Below are positions 12,792 through 22,197 of a stretch of 64,000 bases of DNA, piece by piece; position 1 is the stretch's first letter, and each line of letters begins with the position of its first letter. The notes under the pieces are model-generated. The model made no database searches and had not been told where the DNA came from. It was given only the letters and a program-made list of their open reading frames with translations. Origin of the DNA: Pseudomonadota bacterium. GTDB lineage: Bacteria; Pseudomonadota; Alphaproteobacteria; Rhizobiales; JAKPQE01. A program made the position numbers and the translations under genes. Location of the stretch: assembly GCA_029572955.1 (NCBI GenBank), contig JAKPQE010000165.1, positions 1 through 64,000 of the forward strand, read 5' to 3'.

Positions 12792-13811
12792 GTGATTCGA
12801 AAGAATTGGCAGGAGCTGATCAAGCCGAACAAGCTCGAGGTGGCCAGTGGTGTCGACGCGAAGCGGATCGCCACCATCGTCGCCGAGCCGCTCGAGCGCG
12901 GATTCGGTCTTACTCTCGGCAATGCGCTGCGTCGCGTGCTGCTGTCGTCGCTGCAGGGTGCTGCGGTCACGGCGGTGCATATCGACGGCGTGCTGCACGA
13001 GTTCTCCTCGATCGCCGGTGTGCGCGAGGACGTGACCGACATCGTGCTGAACATCAAGGAAATCGCCATCGCGATGTCCGGCGAGGGCCCGAAGCGCATG
13101 GTCGTGCGCAAGCAGGGTCCGGGCGTCGTGACCGCCGGCGACATCCAGACGGTCGGCGACATCCAGGTGCTCAATCCGGACCTCGTGATCTGCACCCTCG
13201 ACGAGGGCGCCGAGATCCGCATGGAGTTCACGGTCAATACCGGCAAGGGCTATGTCCCGGCCGACCGCAACCGTCCGGAAGACGCGCCGATCGGCCTCAT
13301 TCCGGTCGACAGCCTCTATTCGCCGATCCGCAAGGTCTCCTACAAGGTCGAGAACACCCGCGAGGGCCAGGTGCTCGACTATGACAAGCTGACCCTGCAG
13401 ATCGAGACCGACGGCTCGATCACGCCGGAAGACTCGGTGGCCTATGCCGCCCGCATCCTTCAGGACCAGCTCTCGATCTTCGTCAATTTCGAAGAGCCGG
13501 AGAAGGAAGTCGCGGCCGAGCAGGCGCCGGAACTGGCGTTCAACCCGGCGCTCCTGAAGAAGGTCGACGAGCTCGAGCTCAGCGTGCGTTCGGCGAACTG
13601 CCTGAAGAACGACAACATCGTCTACATCGGTGATCTCATCCAGAAGACCGAGGCGGAGATGTTGCGGACGCCGAATTTCGGCCGCAAGTCGCTCAACGAG
13701 ATCAAGGAAGTCCTTGCCGGCATGGGCCTGCATCTCGGCATGGAAGTGCCGAACTGGCCGCCGGAGAACATCGACGACCTGGCCAAGCGTTTCGAAGACC
13801 ATCACTACTGA
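12792..13811 (+). CDS. rpoA: DNA-directed RNA polymerase subunit alpha (GTG start)
   Basis: [37 protein letters not shown]...; C-terminal alpha-CTD. Confidence 0.98.
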   Translation: MIRKNWQELIKPNKLEVASGVDAKRIATIVAEPLERGFGLTLGNALRRVLLSSLQGAAVTAVHIDGVLHEFSSIAGVREDVTDIVLNIKEIAIAMSGEGPKRMVVRKQGPGVVTAGDIQTVGDIQVLNPDLVICTLDEGAEIRMEFTVNTGKGYVPADRNRPEDAPIGLIPVDSLYSPIRKVSYKVENTREGQVLDYDKLTLQIETDGSITPEDSVAYAARILQDQLSIFVNFEEPEKEVAAEQAPELAFNPALLKKVDELELSVRSANCLKNDNIVYIGDLIQKTEAEMLRTPNFGRKSLNEIKEVLAGMGLHLGMEVPNWPPENIDDLAKRFEDHHY

Positions 13812-13888
13812 TCGGGTCTTCGGGTAGTTAGAAGAAAGAGGCGCGCGGCCGAAAGGGGACCGTCCGCCGTGACAGAAGGAGTAGGGCC

Positions 13889-14311
13889 ATGCGCCACGGC
13901 AATCGCGGTCGCAAGCTCAATCGCACCTGGAGCCACCGCAAGGCGATGTTCTCCAACATGGCGGCTGCGCTGATCCGGCACGAGCAGATCGTCACGACGC
14001 TTCCCAAGGCCAAGGATCTCCGGCCGATCGTGGAGAAGCTCGTCACGCTCGCCAAGCGCGGCGACCTGCATGCCCGTCGCACCATTGCGTCGCGTCTCGG
14101 CGACGAGGCGATGGCCAAGAAGCTGGTCGACGTTCTGGCGGCCCGCTATGCCGACCGTCCGGGTGGCTACACCCGCGTGTTGAAGGCCGGCTTCCGCTAT
14201 GGCGACAACGCCCCGCTCGCGGTGATCGAGTTCGTCGATCGCGATCCGGAGGCCAAGGGCGCCGAGGATCGGGCCCGGGCCGAGGCCGAGGGCGAGGCGG
14301 AAGCCGCGTAA
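13889..14311 (+). CDS. rplQ: 50S ribosomal protein L17
   Basis: [51 protein letters not shown]. Confidence 0.97.
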   Translation: MRHGNRGRKLNRTWSHRKAMFSNMAAALIRHEQIVTTLPKAKDLRPIVEKLVTLAKRGDLHARRTIASRLGDEAMAKKLVDVLAARYADRPGGYTRVLKAGFRYGDNAPLAVIEFVDRDPEAKGAEDRARAEAEGEAEAA

Positions 14312-14340
14312 TCCGCGCTTTCGCAAGTATCGAATTGATG

Positions 14341-14385
14341 GCGGGCGGTGCCGGAGACGGCGCCGCCCGTCGCGTTTTCGGGGGC
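14341..14385 (+). terminator. Probable terminator after rplQ
   Basis: GCGGGCGGTGCC...GGCGCCGCCCGT imperfect GC-rich hairpin followed by CGCGTTTTC. Confidence 0.45.
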
Positions 14386-14526
14386 TTGCGGCGCGGTCCG
14401 GCATTTTCCCGGCCGACGCCCTCGAAATGTCCGGAATCGCTGTAAAGTCGGAGTGGAGCCGGCGGACACGGCGTTTGCCGCGACGACCATCGCGCCGCGC
14501 GGTGCGGCCGGAAGGAGACGGGTTCG

Positions 14527-15933
14527 ATGAGGAAGGTGTTGCAGGTCCTCGCCGCCGGCGTCCTGGTGGCGACTTGTGCCGCGGCGGCGGGCGCCGAGGA
14601 GCGGGTGGTGCCGGAGAGCCGCGCCGAGGTGATGTTCTCCTATGCCCCGGTGGTTGCCGAGGTCGCGCCCGCGGTCGTCAACGTCTATGCCAAGCGCACG
14701 GTGCTGGAGCGGCCGTCCTCGCCGTTCTTCAACGATCCGCTGTTCCGCCAGTTCTTCGGCGGCGGGTTCCTCGACCAGCCGCGCGAGCGCATGCAGAGTT
14801 CGCTCGGCTCCGGCGTGATGGTCGCCGACGGGATCGTCGTCACCAACAACCACGTCATCAAGGATGCCGACGAGATCAAGGTGGCGCTCGCCGACAAGCG
14901 CGAGTTCGAGGCCGAAATCCTGCTGAAGGACGAGCGCACCGACCTGGCCGTGCTGAAGGTGCGCGGCGAGCACAAGGGCCTGCCGGTGATCGAGTTCGGC
15001 AATTCCGATGATCTTCAGGTCGGCGATCTGGTGCTGGCGATCGGCAATCCGTTCGGCGTCGGCCAGACGGTGACGAGCGGCATCGTCTCGGCGCTCGCCC
15101 GCACCCAGGTCGGCATCAGCGACTACCAGTTCTTCATCCAGACGGACGCGGCGATCAATCCGGGCAATTCCGGCGGCGCGCTCGTCGACATGAAGGGGCG
15201 GCTCATCGGCCTCAATACGGCGATCTTCACGCGCGGCGGCGGCTCCAACGGCATCGGCTTCGCGATCCCGGTCAACATGGTGCGGATCGTCGCCGAATCG
15301 GCGATCACCGGCAGGCCGGTGGTCAGGCCCTGGCTCGGCGCGCGGCTGCAGTCGGTGACGGCGGACATCGCCGAGACGCTCGGCCTCGAGCGGCCGACCG
15401 GCGCCCTCGTCGTCAAGGTCGATCCGGCGAGCCCCGGCGCCGAGGCCGGCCTCAAGCCCGGCGATCTCATCGTTTCGATCGACGGCGGCGCGATCGAAGA
15501 CCCGGATTCCTTCGGCTATCGCCTCGCCACCAAGAGCGTCGGCGGCCGGGTGAACCTCGAGGTCATCCGCAATCAGGCCCGCGTCGTGCTCGATCTCGCC
15601 CTGAAGCCGGCGCCGGAGACGGTGCCGCGTGCCGAGGTGACGATCGACAGCCGCTCGCCCTTCGCCGGCATGACGGCGGTCAATCTCTCGCCGGCGGTCG
15701 CCGAGGAGTTCGACATCACCGGCGCCGAGGGCGGCGTCGTCGTCACCGGTGTCGCGCCGCGCTCGCCGGCCCAGCAGATCGGCCTGCAGAAGGGCGACGT
15801 GCTGGTCGAGATCAACGGCACCGAGATTTCCTCGACCGAGGTCCTGCAGAAGGCGGCGGCCGAGCGGGCGCGGATCTGGCGCTTCGCGGTGATGCGCGAC
15901 GGCCGGGTGCTGCGCATGGCGGTCAGCGGATAG
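14527..15933 (+). CDS. Deg/HtrA (Do-family) periplasmic serine endopeptidase with PDZ domains
   Basis: Signal peptide; VVTNNHVIKDADEI, DLAVLKV, NPGNSGGALVD catalytic motifs; two PDZ-like regions. Confidence 0.93.
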   Translation: MRKVLQVLAAGVLVATCAAAAGAEERVVPESRAEVMFSYAPVVAEVAPAVVNVYAKRTVLERPSSPFFNDPLFRQFFGGGFLDQPRERMQSSLGSGVMVADGIVVTNNHVIKDADEIKVALADKREFEAEILLKDERTDLAVLKVRGEHKGLPVIEFGNSDDLQVGDLVLAIGNPFGVGQTVTSGIVSALARTQVGISDYQFFIQTDAAINPGNSGGALVDMKGRLIGLNTAIFTRGGGSNGIGFAIPVNMVRIVAESAITGRPVVRPWLGARLQSVTADIAETLGLERPTGALVVKVDPASPGAEAGLKPGDLIVSIDGGAIEDPDSFGYRLATKSVGGRVNLEVIRNQARVVLDLALKPAPETVPRAEVTIDSRSPFAGMTAVNLSPAVAEEFDITGAEGGVVVTGVAPRSPAQQIGLQKGDVLVEINGTEISSTEVLQKAAAERARIWRFAVMRDGRVLRMAVSG

Positions 15934-15946
15934 GGCGGGGCGGCGC

Positions 15947-17254
15947 TTGAGCGATCTCTTCGGAGCTGCCGGCCTCGAGCGGGACGTGCCGCGGCCTCTG
16001 GCCGACCGGCTGCGGCCGACGGTGCTCGGCGAGGTGGTCGGACAGGACCATCTCGTCGGTCCCGACGGCGCGCTGACGCGAATGCTGGCGACGGGCCGCA
16101 TCGGCTCGCTCGTCTTCTGGGGTCCGCCGGGCACCGGCAAGACGACCGTGGCGCGGCTGCTCGCGGCCGAGACCGACCTGCATTTCGAGCAGATCTCGGC
16201 GATCTTTTCCGGTGTCGCCGACCTCAAGAAGGTGTTCGAGGCGGCACGCGGACGGCGCAAGGTCGGCCAGGGAACGCTGCTCTTCGTCGACGAAATCCAT
16301 CGCTTCAACCGGGCCCAGCAGGATTCCTTCCTGCCGGTCATGGAGGACGGCACCGTCACGCTGGTCGGGGCGACGACCGAGAATCCCTCCTTCGAGCTCA
16401 ACGCGGCGCTCCTGTCGCGGGCCCATGTCCTCGTCTTTCGCGCGCTCGACGAGGCGGCGATCGAAAAGCTCCTCGCCCGTGCCGAGGCCGCCGAGGGCCG
16501 GCCGCTGCCGCTCGACGCCGACGCCCGGGCGCTCATCGCGCGCATGGCCGACGGCGACGGGCGGGCGGCGCTGACGCTTGCCGAGGACGTGTGGCGCGCG
16601 GCGCGCGAGGGCGAGGTCTTCACGGCGGCCGACCTGCCGGCGATCGTGCAGCGGCGCGCGCCGATCTACGACAAGGGCCAGGACGGCCACTACAATCTCA
16701 TCTCGGCCCTGCACAAGTCGGTGCGCGGCTCGGATCCGGACGCGGCGCTCTACTATCTCGCCCGCATGCTCGACGCCGGCGAGGACCCGCTGTTCCTCGG
16801 CCGGCGCCTGGTGCGCATGGCCTCGGAGGATATCGGCCTTGCCGATCCGCAGGCGCTCGTCGTCGCCAATGCGGCCAAGGACGCCTACCACTTCCTCGGC
16901 TCGCCGGAGGGCGAGCTGGCGCTTGCCGAGGCGGTGGTCTATCTCGCCACCGCGCCGAAATCGAATGCCGTCTATACGGCCTACAAGGCAGCGGTGCGGG
17001 CGGCCAAGGAGTCCGGTTCGCTGACACCGCCCAAGACCATCCTCAACGCGCCGACGAAGCTGATGGGCGCGGAAGGCTACGGCGCCGGCTACCGCTACGA
17101 TCACGACGAGCCGGACGCCTTCTCGGGCCAGGACTATTTCCCGGAAAAGCTCGGACGGCAGACCTTCTACGATCCGCCGGAGCGCGGCTTCGAGCGCGAG
17201 ATCAGGAAACGGCTCGAATACTGGGCCCGCCTCCGGCGCGAGCGCGGCGGCTAG
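15947..17254 (+). CDS. rarA: Replication-associated recombination protein A (RarA/MgsA AAA+ ATPase), TTG start
   Basis: WGPPGTGKTTVARLLA Walker A; FVDEIHRFNRAQQDSFLPVMEDG; YRYDHDEPDAFSGQDYFPE. Confidence 0.95.
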   Translation: MSDLFGAAGLERDVPRPLADRLRPTVLGEVVGQDHLVGPDGALTRMLATGRIGSLVFWGPPGTGKTTVARLLAAETDLHFEQISAIFSGVADLKKVFEAARGRRKVGQGTLLFVDEIHRFNRAQQDSFLPVMEDGTVTLVGATTENPSFELNAALLSRAHVLVFRALDEAAIEKLLARAEAAEGRPLPLDADARALIARMADGDGRAALTLAEDVWRAAREGEVFTAADLPAIVQRRAPIYDKGQDGHYNLISALHKSVRGSDPDAALYYLARMLDAGEDPLFLGRRLVRMASEDIGLADPQALVVANAAKDAYHFLGSPEGELALAEAVVYLATAPKSNAVYTAYKAAVRAAKESGSLTPPKTILNAPTKLMGAEGYGAGYRYDHDEPDAFSGQDYFPEKLGRQTFYDPPERGFEREIRKRLEYWARLRRERGG

Positions 17255-17466
17255 GCGCCGGCAACGGCCTCGCGGCTCCCGCGTTGCGCCGAACGCGGCC
17301 CGGCCGGTCTCTCTTGGCGTGCGATTGCCGTGCGGGACCCGCCATGTGCCGGCTAAGTGCCGATTAAGCGCTTCGACTTTCAATCGAATTTGTCCACGCC
17401 CGTTGGGAATTTGTTTCCTCTTGTTCTGTATCGTTCGTCCAAGTTTTTTTTTGAAAGGACGACACG

Positions 17467-18960
17467 GTGAGCAGATCCACCGGTTTTGCGTCGCTACTGG
17501 CGACCATTCGACATTTCAGGAAAGCGGAGCGCGGCGGCGTCGCGGTCGTCTTCGCGCTGACACTGATCCCGATCCTCGGCATCGCCGGTGTCGCGATCGA
17601 CTACGGACGGGCCGAGCTGGCGCGCAGCCATCTGCAGGACGCTGCCGACGCGGCCGCGCTCGCCGCCGGTGTCGACCTGGCGAGCGAGAAGCCGGATATC
17701 CAGAAAGCTGCCAAGGACGCCTTCGACGCCGACATCAAGGGACTGAAGGACATCGTGATCTCGAAGTTCAAGGCCAAGGCCCTGAACGACGGGAAGGACG
17801 GCAAGAGCGGCGTCAGGGTCGACGCGACCGGCGAGTTGCGGACGGCGCTGCTGTCGATCATCGGCGTCGATTCGATGAGCGTTTCGGTGTTCTCCGAAAT
17901 CGGGGCCGCCAACAAGGATGTCGAGGTTGCTCTCGTCCTCGACACGACCGGCTCGATGGGCTTCGACGGCAAGCTCGACACGCTGAAGACGGCGGCGACC
18001 AACCTCGTCAACGCGCTGAAGCCGAACCACACGACGGACCACGTCAAATTCGCGCTCGTGCCGTTCTCCCGCTACGTCAATATCGGCATGAGCAACCGCA
18101 ACGAGTCGGGGGTTTTCGTCGATAACGACCATGTCGCGACGCCGGGCTACAACAAATGCGTCGACACCTATCCGAATTCGACGCTGAAGACGGTCTGCAG
18201 CATTCCCGGCACCAGGTCCTGCACCACGGTCAGCGTCGCCAAGACCTGCTACAGCGACGGCGTCGCCTATCCCTGCACGGGGGGCGAGACGACCTGCACG
18301 GGAAGCTCCGCCAGCGGCTGCACGACCACCGGCTCGCGCGGCGATCCGGTGCAGAAATGCACCTGGGTCCCGGACGTCTGGGCGCGCTGGTATGGCTGCG
18401 TCGGCTCGCGCAGCGGCGGGCTGGACGAGGTCGACAGCGACTACGGCACCCGGGTCCCGGGGCTGCTCGCGACCTACAACAATTGCGAGCCGCCGGCGGT
18501 GACGCGGCTGACGAATTCGAAGTCCGACGTGATTTCGGGCATCAAGGCGATGTACGCCAAGGGCGAGACCTATGTGCCGACCGGCCTGATGTGGGGCTGG
18601 CGGGCGCTGTCCGAGGCCGCGCCCTTCGCCGACGGCGCGCCGATTTCACCGGACGTCATCAAGGTCATCGTGCTGATGACCGACGGCATCAACACGGTGT
18701 CGCCGACCTATCCGGCGCACGAGGGCACCGACACGGCGACCGCCAATACCAAGACCGCCAGGATCTGCGAGAACGTCAAGGACGAAGGCATCATGGTGTT
18801 CAGCATTGCCTTCGACGTGACCGACCCGGGCATCAAGTCGGTCCTGAAGGACTGCGTCGGCAATGGCGGCGAATATTTCGACGCGACCGATCACACCAAG
18901 CTGAAGAAGGCGTTCCGTGAAATCGCGCTGACGCTGATGAACCTGCGGCTGACCCGCTGA
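17467..18960 (+). CDS. TadE/TadG-like pilus-assembly protein with vWA domain
   Basis: N-term RGGVAVVFALTLIPILGIAGVAIDYGRA (TadG-like TM); LVLDTTGSMGFDGKL MIDAS motif; VLMTDGINT. Confidence 0.85.
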   Translation: MSRSTGFASLLATIRHFRKAERGGVAVVFALTLIPILGIAGVAIDYGRAELARSHLQDAADAAALAAGVDLASEKPDIQKAAKDAFDADIKGLKDIVISKFKAKALNDGKDGKSGVRVDATGELRTALLSIIGVDSMSVSVFSEIGAANKDVEVALVLDTTGSMGFDGKLDTLKTAATNLVNALKPNHTTDHVKFALVPFSRYVNIGMSNRNESGVFVDNDHVATPGYNKCVDTYPNSTLKTVCSIPGTRSCTTVSVAKTCYSDGVAYPCTGGETTCTGSSASGCTTTGSRGDPVQKCTWVPDVWARWYGCVGSRSGGLDEVDSDYGTRVPGLLATYNNCEPPAVTRLTNSKSDVISGIKAMYAKGETYVPTGLMWGWRALSEAAPFADGAPISPDVIKVIVLMTDGINTVSPTYPAHEGTDTATANTKTARICENVKDEGIMVFSIAFDVTDPGIKSVLKDCVGNGGEYFDATDHTKLKKAFREIALTLMNLRLTR

Positions 18961-19012
18961 CCGGCTGACCGGCGGGTCGGTCGGTATTGCCGCCCATGCG
19001 GGTGAAATGACA

Positions 19013-19040
19013 ACGGGCGCCTTTCAGGCGCCCGTCGCGT
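19013..19040 (+). terminator. Probable terminator between convergent tadG-like and fmdB-like genes
   Basis: ACGGGCGCC-TTTCA-GGCGCCCGT hairpin. Confidence 0.5.
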
Positions 19041-19087
19041 TTCGGAACCCGTGCCCGGCCGGACGAGGTGTCCCGGCCGGCAGCGTG

Positions 19088-19321
19088 TCAGGACTGGAAC
19101 GGGCAGGTGCCGGTGGCGCAGCCGCCGCCCGGCATCGAGCAGCTGCCGAAATCGCCGAAATCGCCGGCACCGGAGCTCGCGCCGGCGATCGCCGGGGCGG
19201 TCAGGAACACCTGCTCGAGGGTGCCGCTGCAGGCCGGGCAGGCGGGCTTTTCGGCGGACATCGAATGGGTGGCGCGATGGTGCTCGCCGCAGGCGGTGCA
19301 CCGGTAGTCGTAGGTCGGCAT
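19088..19321 (-). CDS. FmdB-family zinc ribbon protein
   Basis: MPTYDYRCTACGEHHRATHSMSAEKPACPACSG; two CxxC pairs. Confidence 0.88.
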   Translation of the reverse strand: MPTYDYRCTACGEHHRATHSMSAEKPACPACSGTLEQVFLTAPAIAGASSGAGDFGDFGSCSMPGGGCATGTCPFQS

Positions 19322-19586
19322 CGGGACTCCTCCTTTGCGCAACGAAGCTCGGTTGTCGCCGAGGCGTTTAGCACGAGCGCCCGGCCTCCCGCAAACCGGC
19401 CGTCACGGGCATCTTGCCGCGCGTTTGCGGCCGTGGGTCATCTGTCACGATTGCTTCGGTACAAAATACACGGAATGGTCGTTGTCGCCATTGCCTGTTA
19501 TGCTTGCCGGCGGGAGATGCCGGTGCGGCGGTCCGATCGCCACTTTTCGGGCCACGTCCGGGGGAGCGTTCGGGAGGGAACTGGCC

Positions 19587-21401
19587 ATGGAAGACGATAA
19601 CAAGGCGGCCGAGGCCGAATCCGGCAACAGATATGTCGGCGTCATCTATTTCCACGGCATGGGCAGCCAGCGGCGCTACGAGGAGGTCAGTCGCCTGATC
19701 GAGTCGGTGGACGGCTACCTCGCGGCAAAGAAGGCCGCCGGGGAGTCGCGCGGCTTCCTCGGGGACATCAAGCCGCGGCTCGAGCCGTCGCGCGTCACCG
19801 CGGGCAAGAATGCCACCTACATCGGCGCCGACTATGTGGATGGGTCCGGCGCCAAGCCGGTGAAGGTGCGGTTCCACGAGGTCTATTGGGCGCCGATCAT
19901 GGCGGGCCAGCGCTCCGCCCTCGGCGTCTTCAAATGGATTCTCAAGCGGGCGGTGCGGCCGTTCGGGACACTGCGGGCGCCGTGGCGGGAGCGTCAGCGC
20001 TTGCGGCGGGCGACGCTTGCCGAGATGTTCGAGAGGGAGGCGCCCGAAGACCCGGTTCGGGTCGAGGACTACGACAAGCTCGCGCGGCTCTACGACAGCT
20101 TCGAGGGACTGCAGGCGATCCGCGACTATCCCGAAGGGCATTTCGACCAGTTCGTCGACTTCGTCGAGAAGAGCCGGGCGAGGGACCCGGAGCGGGCCGG
20201 CCGGATGGTGACCCTCGCCAAGGACTGGTTCAGCCGCTACCGGCAGACCGAGCTGCGCAACGCCTTCGTCGTCGGCACCATGGCGCTCGGCATCGCGGTC
20301 GTTGCGGTCGCCGCCATCTGGGCGGCGACGTTCGTCATCGGGCTCCTCGGGCGTCTGGCGGCAGGAACGTCGCTCGCCGGGTTCCTGCCGGAGAACACCC
20401 TGATGGGCGCGCTTTCGGTCGCCCTTGCCGGCGCCAGCGCGGTCGGACTGAAGAGTTTCCTCACCGACTACATGGGTGACGTCGAGGCCTGGGCGACCTA
20501 CGAGGAAACCGACGAGAAGCACGAACTGCGGGCCAAGGTCATCGCGCGCGGCATCGACACGCTGACCCATGTCCTCACGGATCCGAGCTGCAAGCGGGCC
20601 GTGGTCGTCGCCCACAGTCTCGGCACGACGATCGCCCATGACTGCCTGCTGGTGCTCGCCCGAAACAACCGGGCCAGCCATTCCGACGAGTCGAAAGCCC
20701 CGGCGGTGCCGCTGCTCAAGATCGAGCATTTCGTGACGATGGGCAGTCCGATCGACAAGATCGAGTACTTCTTCGAGAGCTACACCTCGTCGTTCCACCG
20801 CTATCGCCGGGTCGTGGAGAATTTGCGCGGCGATATCGACACCATGCCATTCTGCAAGAACCGCAACCACCCGCACGTTCACTGGATCAATTTCTGGGAC
20901 GACGCCGACATCATCGGCGGGCCGCTCCATTCGCCGGCCGGGCGGCATGGTTTCACGCAGCGCGTCGACAACGTCCATGTGGCGAGCCTCGGTTTCCCCA
21001 ATCCCGGCGCCTCGCACTCGGCCTATTTCTTCGACAATGCCGTCGTCGAGAACCTGTTCGAGGTGATCTGCAAGCGGGCCTACAGCTTCCCGACGCTGCC
21101 GCCCAGGGTGGGCAAGGGGCGCGATTTCGCCAGCCAGTTCGTCGGCCCGGCCATCGACGCACCGGGCAAGCGGCTGATCTGGCAGGGAATGGCGCTCACC
21201 GTTCCCTGGTTCGGGGCGCTCGGCCTCCTCGGCTACTGGATCGCGCCGGCGGCGAGCTACTGGTGGGCGGCACCGGCCGGCGTTCCGCTCGCCGTGCTTT
21301 TCGCCGGGTTCCTCGTCAACAAGCGCCAGCCGCAGCGGCGGCCGATCAGTCCGTCGGTCGGATCCGACGATACCGACGCCAGCGAGATGGCGACGACGTG
21401 A
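19587..21401 (+). CDS. Uncharacterised membrane protein with predicted alpha/beta-hydrolase (serine hydrolase/lipase-like) fold, about 604 aa
   Basis: VGVIYFHGMGSQRRYEE near N-term, VVVAHSLGTTIAHD (GxSxG-like elbow), two hydrophobic segments mid-protein and one near the C-term. Confidence 0.7.
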   Translation: MEDDNKAAEAESGNRYVGVIYFHGMGSQRRYEEVSRLIESVDGYLAAKKAAGESRGFLGDIKPRLEPSRVTAGKNATYIGADYVDGSGAKPVKVRFHEVYWAPIMAGQRSALGVFKWILKRAVRPFGTLRAPWRERQRLRRATLAEMFEREAPEDPVRVEDYDKLARLYDSFEGLQAIRDYPEGHFDQFVDFVEKSRARDPERAGRMVTLAKDWFSRYRQTELRNAFVVGTMALGIAVVAVAAIWAATFVIGLLGRLAAGTSLAGFLPENTLMGALSVALAGASAVGLKSFLTDYMGDVEAWATYEETDEKHELRAKVIARGIDTLTHVLTDPSCKRAVVVAHSLGTTIAHDCLLVLARNNRASHSDESKAPAVPLLKIEHFVTMGSPIDKIEYFFESYTSSFHRYRRVVENLRGDIDTMPFCKNRNHPHVHWINFWDDADIIGGPLHSPAGRHGFTQRVDNVHVASLGFPNPGASHSAYFFDNAVVENLFEVICKRAYSFPTLPPRVGKGRDFASQFVGPAIDAPGKRLIWQGMALTVPWFGALGLLGYWIAPAASYWWAAPAGVPLAVLFAGFLVNKRQPQRRPISPSVGSDDTDASEMATT

Positions 21402-21536
21402 GCGGCGGGCCGGCGGGGCCTCGTCCGGCCGCCGGCCCGCGCGGACATTTTGCGCAATGCTGCTTGACCGGCGGGTGTCGGGTCTCTAGATAAGCTTCCT
21501 TATATTCGAAATAATGAAAATGTGGATCACCCGCCG

Positions 21537-21761
21537 ATGCAGTGGCTCGACAACATAACCCTCCAGATGGCGATCATTCTCGCCCTCCTGCTCGGTTTCG
21601 CGCCGTTCTTTCCCGAGCCGCACATCGTCGAGAAGGTGCGCATGCTGTTCCAGGGCTCGCTGCGCCGGCCGATCGATATCTTCGATCTTTTCTGGCACAC
21701 CTGGCCGTTCCTCCTGCTTGCCTTGAAGCTCGTGCGGATGCGCCAGCTCGGCCAGTTCTGA
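21537..21761 (+). CDS. Small conserved-looking membrane protein (about 74 aa)
   Basis: MQWLDNITLQMAIILALLLGFAPFFPEPHIVEKVRMLFQGSLRRPIDIFDLFWHTWPFLLLALKLVRMRQ; alternative GTG start at 21522. Confidence 0.7.
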   Translation: MQWLDNITLQMAIILALLLGFAPFFPEPHIVEKVRMLFQGSLRRPIDIFDLFWHTWPFLLLALKLVRMRQLGQF

Positions 21762-21816
21762 GGCGCCGTCATCGGCGGCTTGCGGCCGGGAGCGTTCCGC
21801 GCTAGCAACCTTTCCC

Positions 21817-22197
21817 ATGTATCATCTGGCTCTCGTAGCGGCGGGTGGCGCGGTCGGCGCCAGCCTGCGCCATCTCGTCAACCTCGCGGCGCTCCGCCTG
21901 TTCGGGCCGGGCTATCCCTGGGGCACGCTCGCGGTCAACGTGGTCGGCTCGCTGGCAATGGGGCTCTTCGTGGCGCTGCTCGCCCTCAAGTTCCAGGGCA
22001 ATGCCAGCCTGCGCCTCCTCGTGGCGACCGGCATCTTCGGCGGCTTCACCACCTTTTCGGCGTTCTCGCTCGACGTTGCGGTGATGGTCGAGCGCGGTGA
22101 TATCGCCGCGGCCGCCCTCTACGTCGCGGCCTCGGTCCTGCTGTCGATCGGGGCGCTGTTCATCGGTCTCTGGGTGGTAAGGGCGGCGCTCGCATGA
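21817..22197 (+). CDS. crcB: Fluoride exporter CrcB
   Basis: GGAVGASLRHLVN...YPWGTLAVNVVGSLAMG...GIFGGFTTFSAFSLDV. Confidence 0.95.
   Translation: MYHLALVAAGGAVGASLRHLVNLAALRLFGPGYPWGTLAVNVVGSLAMGLFVALLALKFQGNASLRLLVATGIFGGFTTFSAFSLDVAVMVERGDIAAAALYVAASVLLSIGALFIGLWVVRAALA

Noticed and set aside
14197-16623. 808-aa minus-strand ORF
   Set aside because: Antisense to degP and rarA, low-complexity Ala/Arg/Asp/His composition typical of GC-rich shadow ORFs
21762-21816. Fluoride riboswitch ahead of crcB
   Set aside because: The 55-nt spacer shows no recognisable crcB-motif core by eye; crcB probably read from upstream
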